From Arsenophonus sp046530935 (GTDB taxonomy: Bacteria; Pseudomonadota; Gammaproteobacteria; Enterobacterales; Enterobacteriaceae): a stretch of DNA of 12,247 nucleotides. Below the pieces are notes generated by a model that saw nothing but the letters and a program-made list of their open reading frames with translations, was not told the origin of the DNA and ran no database searches. Within the stretch, counting starts at the first letter, position 1. The number at the start of each line of letters is the position of its first letter. The position numbers were made by a program, and so were the translations under genes. Location: contig JBHEQW010000048.1 of assembly GCA_046530935.1 (NCBI GenBank), forward strand, positions 1-12,247, given 5' to 3'. This document shows, piece after piece, positions 1-7,625 of this stretch.

Positions 1-620
1 CAACTCCGATAATAACTAACAGCTAAAGGCGATTATCTTTCATGTTAGGAGTGTATATGACATCGGCATAAGCAATAAACGTAGTGCCTATCACTTAAAT
101 TAAGCATGTACCTTTTCCAATATATCTTCAAGCCATTGCTGTTTTAATCTGTTTGATGGTTATTTTAGAGAAAACAATATGCTTTTTCACAGAGAACCTC
201 TCCTAGAGCTTCCTAAAAATCACTGATGTGTATTATACCTATCGCAGTTAAAAGATAAATGATACCGAATTTTTCGCCGCTTTTTTCACGCTTTAGATAA
301 GGAGGTAGCAACCAGCTGTTGAAGCATGCTATGTTACCTTTTTCCGATTATCCTAATCTTAGATTGCTTTACTCTTAAGATCCGTTAATAGCACAGGCTG
401 TAAATAAGCCTTGCTATAATATTAAATAACCTTTACGGCCACGATGGCATGACAGGTATGTCGAAAAAGGTAGCATTCAGTATGTTACCGCAGCATACCT
501 TCTAGTTTTATGGCTAATTTTAATCTAACCCATCTCACTTGACACGATATAAAGTATTATCATCTTAAAGATACTAACAATCTTGAATGTAACTATAATA
601 ATCCAGAAAGCTACATTGTC
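1..620 (-). mobile_element. IS256-family transposase relic, copy A (5' half, runs off left edge)
   Basis: This is a dead copy of the same insertion sequence as copies B, C and D, with the transposase reading on the minus strand. Bases 61-95 match the block beginning at 5727 in copy C and at 11185 in copy D, which encodes the first catalytic Asp region (F-x-A-D-G-I type) in the better copies. Further right, bases 270-330 match 5942-6000 of copy C, and 490-521 read in reverse as KLAIKLEGML, the short conserved stretch near the transposase N terminus. Stops and shifts occur throughout, so no protein can be made. The C-terminal half, including the last catalytic residue, would lie left of position 1. 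The right boundary is uncertain (about 530-640), because the terminal bases are too decayed to show inverted repeats. It points away from copy B, head to head. Confidence 0.72.
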
Positions 621-644
621 TCATTTTGATTATTATTAGAGTTA

Positions 645-2100
645 AATGATATATGTTTATTTCTTGTGTATGAAGTTTTGGAGATTGTGTGGCTGTCTAT
701 CCTGCTGATTGATTTCGTGAATAATTTCACAATAGTAGTGAGATGCTTGGCATGCAAAGTCCACGCTATATGTATACACAAAACTAAATATTATCTGTGA
801 TCTATTGCATAAAGTCATCCATAATGCTGACAGACAGGTAATAGTAAGCGCCTTTGATGATAAATTCAAAGATCATGTTTCGACAACATGCTGAAAACGC
901 TCATTTTTCGACAGTGGTTCATATGCCAGTAGTATGTAACTGTTATTTACCAGAAAAAACTATACGGGCTGCTATTGTAGGATGTTAAGACTAAAGTGAT
1001 ATAATGTCAGTGGAAAATCACAGAGGCAACAGAATATACTTCAATAGCTTCTTACTATTGCATTATATGAAGCATGAAAAAAGCATCGAAGAATTGCTAG
1101 TATGATGAGCTTGGTACCTCTGCGAAGCATCTCAACAGGAGATTTTTACAAAGGTCCTACATCTTTTTGAGTATCCTTGCTAAAAAAGAAGATGGTCTCT
1201 ATGTTAGCATCATCAGCCGATTGAAACACTGATGGCTTGAACCAGAGTATAACAAATGCTGGCTGTCTGATTTAAGCAATACCATCCACGGTTATTTCTT
1301 GGTCTATTCCATATACAGTCAATCTCAGGTAGATTGGTCCAATTTGCCTGATGATATTATCTGAATTAATGAACATGGATGTAAAGAGATATTTAAGATC
1401 GAAAATACTTATCAAGAGAGTTATAAGCTAATTTGCCTAAAGTTCATAATGCCATGCTAGCGGCGTTGCTTAAACATATCTTTCTGGCCAGGCTTGCTAT
1501 GAAGGAGACAATGCAATTGATTGTTGGAATGCAATTGTAAGATATTTCTTGGTACGCACCACCAACACTCTGTTAGATGTAAAGAAATAACTAATGTGCT
1601 AACTTCAACTCTAAAAAGGCATGCAACTGAAAATTTAGGCTTAAAGACTCATGGAGTCTGCCTAACAGAGAAAACAGTGATGCTTCTAATAATGACTTTG
1701 ATGTTTTGTTTATAAGGTTTTCAGCGAAGTGTCTGTTGTCCTGCAGATATGAAGAAGGCGTAGAAAAATCGATAATAACTGATGGCAGTCTACAATTTAT
1801 CATCAAAGCAGTTAAGGTCAATAAGAACTATGAATCAGATTGAATCGACTTTTTCGATATTGAAGATACTAAGTTTACGTTCGAAGAACTGTGCTTCAAA
1901 AAACAATCCTTTTAATGCTGTTTAATCTGCTATAGTAGCAGATTACTTAGAAAAGCTGTAACCAAATAAGAAGATTTTAAGATAGTAAATAGAAATCACT
2001 GGTTCTAAACAACCTCCAATTGAAGGATTGAGAACAAATTTACGAAGCATTAGAACGAAGTATAACCTAACCATCATACACTAGATTTGTTAATAATTCA
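645..2100 (+). mobile_element. IS256-family transposase relic, copy B (full length, plus strand)
   Basis: A complete but dead IS256 (mutator-type, DDE) transposase can be followed along the plus strand by changing frame. Landmarks in order: VVCNCYLPEKTI at about 929-967 (family: VVRNGYLPERTI), IYFNSFLLLHYMK and SIEELL at about 1032-1099 (family: FNS-LLPPYLKR...EELLPWLYLKG), a K-E-x-x-x-I-E-x-x-Y-Q-E-S stretch near 1400-1430, and NQIESTFSI at about 1833-1859, the block holding the catalytic Glu. The tail at about 2000-2095 matches copy C beyond the usual family C terminus (PNHHT-LDLLI against PDHHT-PNLLI). Length is about 1.45 kb, normal for an IS256 element, but stops and frameshifts are many. 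Its right end abuts the dacA relic, which stops matching PBP5 exactly there, so the element appears to have inserted into dacA. Confidence 0.85.
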
Positions 2101-2990
2101 TCAAAAAACGAAAGCTAGAAGTACAAGGTAGTAATTTCTTGCTTTCAGCATCCAGTAGACCACTTTACTGGCATGAACATCTAATACAACAAATATAAAT
2201 CGCACATTTTCTTCGATAGCTAAGGCAACTAGGTTATTTAACCTGCCGCAATAGTGTATCCTATCTTAATAGCGTATACATTCAGTGTTTTGTTCCATAA
2301 TAAACTATTCCAATTTAATTGACGGATTTTATTAAAGGTGAATTCTTTTTCTTTATAACTTCTATTTTCTTGAAGAAAATAGCATAGATCAGCGCTTGAG
2401 TGATTATTTAAACATAAGGTGCATATATACCATTGTACATTAGCATTCAAGCAATTGACAGTAAGAAAGTAGGTATTTGTTTAATCAAAGGAGTTGAACA
2501 TTGTTGTTCATTATTAATAAATTAAGTTGCCTTTAATTGAAGAGTAAAAGCCATTTTTTTGCTAAAAAGATATAGAATCAGTTTTAGATCTGTTATAAGT
2601 GAAAACTTAATTGAAATGTATGTTTTAGGCAATGTGGATAAAGGTTTCATGGTATATTTAGCTCTATACGAAAAAAGGATAGACTCATTATCAATGAGAT
2701 TGCCTCGATAAAACGAACGGATAACAGACTCTGCATAAAATTCTTCAAAAATCTCATTGCTCATATGACACCATGTTTATCTATGACAATTAAGAGCGCG
2801 ATTCGTTCTTTCCTTTTATCCTCATCATCTCTAATAATTTTCTTGCTTTTCTATATAAGAAATAAATGCTTCTATTTAAATAATTCAGAAAAAATATTTC
2901 ATGGATTTCAACAATATCACTTAGTGCATTTATATTCGATGTCGCAGATGAAACAAGAAAGCAGAAAGGCCATCTAAACGCTGTTTTTAA
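2101..2990 (-). pseudogene. dacA: dacA relic: D-alanyl-D-alanine carboxypeptidase PBP5, truncated
   Basis: Intact PBP5 removes the terminal D-Ala of peptidoglycan pentapeptides at the outer face of the inner membrane. Reading the minus strand with frame changes gives, in order: a possible signal peptide (KTAFRWPFCFLVSSA, near 2940-2985), an eroded N-terminal part, MNNNVQLL-stop-LNKY (family MNSYVNALGLKNTHF), LTVNCLNANVQW (family QTVHGLDADGQY), then SYKEKEFTFNKIRQLNWN and SLLWNKTLNVYAIKIGYT. The last matches the KTG-box region SLNVDGIKTGHT with Thr changed to Ile (2253-2270). It ends with DAESKKLLPCTSSFRF (family REAESKKLLTWGFRF). The S-x-x-K active-site stretch appears deleted and S-G-N is not visible. 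About the last 130 residues, including the membrane anchor, are missing where IS copy B begins. It lies downstream of rlpA as in E. coli. Identity is confident; the 5' boundary is approximate. Confidence 0.88.
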
Positions 2991-3220
2991 ATTAATGCTT
3001 TGTTTATTTTGCTTGTTCTCTGAAAGTCAAGCTATTCAACATAAGCATAGATAATTAAAGAATTTGTCATTGTGATGTAGTCTCGATATATTAGTTCAAG
3101 TAAGATTATTAAATGTTTTGCCGCAATTAGAAATTTTGTAACAATAATATTGCATGCAACTCTAATGAATGTTCACAGTGAATAATATGTTTACTGTAAC
3201 AACATAAGTAGCAGATTGAG
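2991..3220. other. Spacer between rlpA and dacA relics
   Basis: This AT-rich stretch shows no supported gene on either strand. It corresponds in position to the rlpA-dacA intergenic gap in enterobacteria. No terminator-like hairpin followed by a T run was seen. Confidence 0.45.
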
Positions 3221-3901
3221 TTGTTTCAATACATAAATTGAGATATCATCCATCAGATTGTTGCCGAGCTGCGAGCTACTAAAACTAATGAGATCTAGCT
3301 TTATGTTGGCATTAAGGTAGGAGTTACTTTGATCTATATGAGTGTTTGCTTTTCACTGTAAAAGCTATAGCAAAAATACTTCATATTAGTGTAAGGATTT
3401 TTACTATCTATTCTTGCCAATATGGTCTGTTAAAAATATAACTAAATAGGCTTTAAAAATTGGGTTATCTGTGACCAAAGAATTTTCATAGATAGTAATA
3501 ATATTATTTATGATAATTTTACCAGATTTAATTATTTTACCAATAATATAACTCGTTATCATTTTAATCAGGCCGGCTAAATATCACCGACGTTGTGATC
3601 TGTATATTTTTATTAAAACATTGCCTGAATAATAATCAATAAGAATATAAGAGCTTCAGCATAAATATTTAGTGCCTATTGGATCAGCTTGATTTACATA
3701 GAATTATTGCTATTAGTAAAGAGAGTGCTAGAAACTATAAGGCTAACTAAGTATTAGAGTTCTACCAATGGAATAGAAAATTACATATTTAATAATAATA
3801 GTGGGCATCACAATATTAAATTAAAAATCATATTTCATTTTTGAAATATTAGATACTAGACTAGTTGGCTTTTATTTTACTTTAATTAGATTCTATCAAT
3901 T

Positions 3902-3944
3902 AATCAATGGATTAATCACTATTTATTATAGTGCTAGATTGATT
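3902..3944. repeat. Nested imperfect inverted repeat
   Basis: An inner perfect 6-base stem (CACTAT / ATAGTG, loop of 5) is enclosed by a 7-base stem (AATCAAT / ATTGATT) with unpaired bases between. The surroundings are very AT-rich, so chance pairing is likely. No T run follows on either strand. Confidence 0.4.
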
Positions 3945-4093
3945 TAATTCTATTAATGTTTTATTTTTTATTTGTCTGCTGTTTTAGTATGCTTGGAATG
4001 GTAGAGAAGTTTCACGCGACAGATATTATTAAATAATTGTATACAATACATACAAAGGTATTGTTTAGTTGTCTTCAAAATAAACATAGACTG

Positions 4094-4116
4094 CCAGAAT
4101 GCTTCTTCCATTCTGG
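4094..4116. repeat. Perfect 8-base inverted repeat with 7-base loop
   Basis: CCAGAATG and CATTCTGG flank a 7-base loop. This is the most stable small hairpin I noticed in the decayed left half, and it contains more G and C than its surroundings. No T run follows it on either strand, so it is not a standard intrinsic terminator. Its role, if any, is unknown. Confidence 0.55.
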
Positions 4117-4884
4117 ATTTATCACTTAATAGCCTATTTGTAAAAAACAAAGTTCAGTAATGTGATAAGCAGGCAGCACCGCTGCTCAGATTTGCTAATT
4201 TTATTGACGATATATGCCAGGATTATTTTTAGTAACCATATTGGTTAATACTATATTAGTGATTGTTATGTGTTACATTGATTGAGATAAATCTGTTTGC
4301 TTGCGGTCATGATTGGTGTTGATTGATTTCTTCTTGAGAAATTAGTCTTTAATTTCAGTGATTTAGAGGCAGGGCATAATTTTGCTTAGTAATATTGACC
4401 GCAATCCTACTAGATAACATCACTAAGGTGATGGAAATGGAAACTAAGATTAGATCAATTTTAATATGTATAGTTAGTATTAAATTTAACCGATCAGTAG
4501 CTACTAGAGATAGCACTATATTTCTACATGCTTATATAGGTGGTGTGCGAGAAGAGTTGATTGCCTTGATCATTAATGTTAACGAACTATCATCATTTTG
4601 CCATTGATTAAATTAGTAATGTTGGTCTAAAACTTAGAATAAGTAAAAAATAGTAGGTTGTGAAACTATAAATTCATAAAGGCCGTTTTTTTTAGCCCTC
4701 GCATTTATTTCTATTAATAACTTTAGAGCTAAAATGCTAGCAAAGCCTGCTTCAGTCCAATGAGCAGGTTCTTTTACTATTTGATATAATTTGATTATTA
4801 AATTGATAGTTATTACTAGCGCTAAAATGATAATGCATTCGTAATGCAGCTCTGCTACTAATATATCTTGTGCTATCACTATAT

Positions 4885-6404
4885 TGAGTTATTAATAAAT
4901 TTGGTGTATGATGGTCAGGCAAGTACTCCATATCTAATGTTTTGTGAATATGTTCTCCATCCTCAAATTCGACATTGTTTACAACCAATATGTTTCTTAA
5001 CATGTCAAAAATCCACTTAGTCGAGTTTCTATATATTCTGACAAGAATGGAGCCGCTTAAAAATACAATTCTAAGAGTTATTGCTTTAGAACTACAGAGT
5101 TATATTTGCGCATAAAATTCGTATCCTCTCAGTGTTGAAGAAAAAGCTGATTTAATCAGATTACTTGTTCTTATTTTTGACGCATAGTAGTAAGCGTAGC
5201 TTACGAGAAGTATTAAAATATCAAAAATTCTTCTAGATCTTTCTTCAGTTTCTTTATCTCTGCAGGATACTTCGCTAAAAACCTTGCTAACAAAACATTA
5301 AGATATTTATTATATTAGCGGCATCACAACTCTCTATTCTAACCAGACTTTTTGCGGAGCTTTCTTATCTTGAATTTTTGGTTACATGACTTTTTTGGAA
5401 TGAAGCCATAGCATATTAGATGTTTTATGTGGCCAACAGCGTTGCTGCGGCATGTTGTCCAGGAAATATCTTTGCCATTACATTCCAAAAAACAATGCGC
5501 AACCATTCATGCATCTACAGTAGCAATAATATGAGATACAATTAAAGCACGTGCTTGCAGGCCATTTAGAAATTAACATAAGTTCGCTTCTGACTCTTTC
5601 AATAAGCGGATTCGACCACAACTAGCTCCTCCTTGCTCAAATGAGCAGTTACGCCAATAATGAACAGCATGTAAATGTTATTATAATCTTGCCTGATCAG
5701 AATCATACATGGGTGTGTGTATATGTCATCGGCCAAAAAACAAACGTAGCATGTATCCCTTAAATCCTACAGCCAGCGTTGCTTATGATCTTCAAACCAT
5801 TCCAATTTCACTCTACTGATAGTACTTGGCAGAAAGAGCGTATATTTTTTTCACAAAAAACTCCATTAAAGCTTCATAAAAAACACAGAGTAGAAGATGC
5901 CTCGCATGGTGCGGTACTAGACATGGAGCAACTCTTAGATGTTTTTTTGCGGATTTTAGATAAGACGGACAAACGAGCTGTTGAAGCATATTATGTTATC
6001 ACTATGATAGATACTTGATGATCCACTATCTGACTCTTTGGTACTTTAATCTCAACATCAGTAATACCAAGTCCAGTCTATATAGTTCGCTGCTGCAAAT
6101 AATAGTTACAAATCAACGGATGTATGACACAAGCATCCAATAGATAAAGCTAGCGTTCAGCATGTTCTTGTAAGTATGTCTTCAAGCTCAGCCTCAAATG
6201 CTGTAGTTATCACAGCTTTTTGGCACATATAGATGCGTTCATACAAGGGATTAGAGGTAGTATCTTCTTTTACAAATACATATTAAGTTAGACTTTTTTA
6301 TGACATATCATCTCTATGATATTAAAATAACTCACAAAATCAATCAGGAGGATACACGTCACCATCTCCAAAACCGCATAGACTAAAAATAAGCATAATT
6401 TTCA
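4885..6404 (-). mobile_element. IS256-family transposase relic, copy C (splits rlpA)
   Basis: A full-length dead copy on the minus strand. From the 5' end it reads AFEAELEDIL at 6173-6202 (family AVEAE-VEAML), then an Asp-containing block CYVCFLADDIY near 5727 (family YFWADGIH, catalytic Asp kept, following Gly changed), GVTAHLSKEELVVVESAY near 5600-5650 (family GVTE-GRKELIAL-GYRES), QQRCWPHKT at 5421-5447 (family QRCWVHKTANV), TSNLIKSAFSSTLR near 5130-5170 (family TTNPIESTFATVR, catalytic Glu changed to Lys) and NNVEFEDGE at 4951-4979 (family GVKFIDGE). Stops and shifts are abundant. RlpA homology stops and resumes at its two ends, so it sits inside rlpA. The open frame 5779-6018 on the opposite strand is a shadow of this relic. 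Ends are set by comparing copies and are good to about 20 bases. Confidence 0.87.
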
Positions 6405-6509
6405 CAGTAGACATATTAGCATATTGTTTAGTTTAAGAAATACTGTTATCTAAAATTGGTATTTTAATGGTAAATATAAGACTCTAATACCGCATTACAG
6501 ACTTCGCAA
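6405..6509 (-). pseudogene. rlpA: rlpA relic, 5' stub (N terminus)
   Basis: Directly after the mrdB stop codon the minus strand reads TTG-CGA-AGT-CTG-TAA-TGC-GGT, that is [M]RSL-stop-CGI, against MRKQWLGI at the start of E. coli RlpA, with the Trp position now a stop. The stub is about 35 codons long, close to the roughly 45-50 codons that precede the part of RlpA found beyond IS copy C. Position (first gene after mrdB) and length support the call; sequence similarity alone is short and weak. A TTG in the start position with no clear ribosome binding site fits a dead gene. Confidence 0.55.
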
Positions 6510-7622
6510 TTATAAACTTTTTGACAGAAATTTTCGATGGGTATGAATTGACATAATAATACCGAATCCAGCCATTAAAACAATTAATGCCGAGCCACCA
6601 TAACTAACTAATGGTAAAGGAACGCCAACTACCGGTAAAATACCGCTAACCATACCAATGTTAACGAATAAGTAAACGAAAAAAATTAACATTAACCCAC
6701 CAACTATAACTCTACCAAAGGTATTTTGTGCATTAGCGGCAATTATTAATCCGCGCATAATTAATAGTAGGTATAATATTAGTAAAATAACTACGCCAAT
6801 TAACCCGAACTCTTCAGCTAATACGGCAAAAATAAAATCAGTATGACGTTCAGGCAGGAATTCCAATTGAGATTGAGTGCCATGTAACCAACCTTTACCA
6901 AATAATCCACCTGAACCAATAGCAATTTTTGATTGAATAATATGATAACCAGCACCTAGTGGATCAGTTTCCGAATCTAGTAACATCATAACGCGATCTC
7001 GTTGATAATCATGCATTAAAAAGAACCATAGAATAGGAATAAAAAAAGCGATACACATAGCCGCAATGGCAATTAATTTCCAATTCATGCCGACCAAGAA
7101 AAGGATAAACAAGCCGGATGCAGCAACTAAAATAGATGTACCAAGATCAGGTTGAACGGCAACTAATAGTGTTGGGAGAAATATAAGTATTAATGCCACT
7201 AGGATATTTTTTAAAGTAGGCGGACAAAGATCGCGATTGACAAAACGTGCAACCATCAACGGAACCGCAATTTTAGCAATTTCAGATGGTTGAAAACGAA
7301 TAAAACCAAGATCTAACCATCGTTGCGCACCTTTACTGATTTGCCCAAACACATCAACAAAAAACAAGAGTATTAGGCAAAAGATATACAGGTAAGGAGC
7401 CCAATTCTCATAAATACGCGGTGAAATTTGCGCCATAATAATCATGACAACAAATCCAATAGTGATTTGTATCAATTTTCGCTGCATCATATCAATATTT
7501 TGCCCACTAGCACTCCACATGATCATTAGACTGTATATTGTTAATGGAAGAATAATCATCAAAAGTGGAATATCAATATGCAAATGTTTCCAAATAGATA
7601 ATTTATATGATTTATCGGTCAT
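6510..7622 (-). CDS. mrdB: RodA, SEDS peptidoglycan glycosyltransferase of the elongasome
   Basis: RodA is an inner-membrane SEDS protein that polymerises lipid II into glycan strands during lateral wall growth, together with PBP2, MreBCD and RodZ. The 370-residue product matches E. coli RodA in length and aligns without gaps. It shows the multi-helix SEDS layout, WSASGQ at 36-41, the GAQRWLDLG loop at 98-106 followed by FQPSEIAKIAVPL, QPDLGTS at 157-163 containing Asp159, ERHTDF with the catalytic-type Asp262, and the FtsW/RodA signature NIGMVSGILPVVGVPLPL (321-338) followed by VSYGGSAL. The ATG lies 3 bases after the mrdA stop, so translation is probably coupled; only a weak purine stretch (AAGAAG) inside the mrdA end could serve as ribosome binding site. 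No hairpin terminator follows; the dead rlpA begins at once. No frameshift or missing key residue was seen. Confidence 0.98.
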   Translation of the reverse strand: MTDKSYKLSIWKHLHIDIPLLMIILPLTIYSLMIMWSASGQNIDMMQRKLIQITIGFVVMIIMAQISPRIYENWAPYLYIFCLILLFFVDVFGQISKGAQRWLDLGFIRFQPSEIAKIAVPLMVARFVNRDLCPPTLKNILVALILIFLPTLLVAVQPDLGTSILVAASGLFILFLVGMNWKLIAIAAMCIAFFIPILWFFLMHDYQRDRVMMLLDSETDPLGAGYHIIQSKIAIGSGGLFGKGWLHGTQSQLEFLPERHTDFIFAVLAEEFGLIGVVILLILYLLLIMRGLIIAANAQNTFGRVIVGGLMLIFFVYLFVNIGMVSGILPVVGVPLPLVSYGGSALIVLMAGFGIIMSIHTHRKFLSKSL

Positions 7623-7625
7623 ATA

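Larger units (their letters stand above)
3376..4367. other. Expanded, unrecognised stretch between the two rlpA domain relics
   Basis: The double-psi and SPOR relics are separated by about 990 bases, against roughly 100 codons of low-complexity linker in E. coli RlpA. The sequence is very AT-rich, especially 3480-3960, and I could not assign any protein to it. The longest open stretch on the minus strand (3968-4150) resembles nothing I recognise. It may be a decayed linker plus an unidentified insertion. Two inverted repeats (3902-3944 and 4094-4116) lie within it. Confidence 0.4.
3221..4884 (-). pseudogene. rlpA: rlpA relic, main part: RlpA septal lytic transglycosylase/lipoprotein
   Basis: RlpA is an outer-membrane lipoprotein with a double-psi beta-barrel (RlpA-like) domain and a C-terminal SPOR domain that binds denuded septal glycan. 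Immediately beyond IS copy C the minus strand reads, with frame changes, HYHFSASNNYQFNNQ (family EPLNATANQDYQRDGK), LYQIVKEPAHWTEAGFAS (family YKIVQDPSRFSQAGLAA), SQPT for the AAHPT motif (His replaced by Gln), ITNLINGKMMIV, NINDQG, VATDRLN and TKQNYALP (4370-4391). Near 3225-3375 SFYSEKQ and a degraded L-x-P-F-S-S-like stretch suggest the SPOR domain. The double-psi part is clear; the SPOR call is weaker. Stops and shifts are frequent. The 5' end of the gene lies on the other side of copy C (6405-6509). The linker is much longer than in E. coli RlpA. Confidence 0.85.

Noticed and set aside
2765..2977. Plus-strand open frame of 70 codons with a hydrophobic stretch
   Set aside because: It lies opposite the N-terminal part of the dacA relic, has no clear ribosome binding site and resembles no family I know.
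4395..4607. Plus-strand open frame of 70 codons
   Set aside because: The opposite strand carries clear RlpA remnants (ITNLINGKMM, VATDRLN, TKQNYALP), so the plus-strand frame is a shadow.
4634..5003. Two overlapping minus-strand open frames that could be taken for small hypothetical genes
   Set aside because: They are one relic read in two frames: the right part is the C terminus of IS copy C (NNVEFEDGE), the left part is RlpA (YQIVKEPAHWTEAGFAS).
5779..6018. Open frame of 79 codons on the plus strand that reads like a plausible soluble protein
   Set aside because: It runs antisense to the IS256 relic copy C, and the corresponding positions of copies A and D do not keep the frame open. It is a chance shadow of old transposase coding sequence.
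1..6500. A new non-coding RNA locus, CRISPR array or novel defence system in the large gene-poor left half
   Set aside because: No short regular repeats, RNA-like conserved structures or defence-protein motifs were seen; most of the interval is explained by IS256, dacA and rlpA relics.
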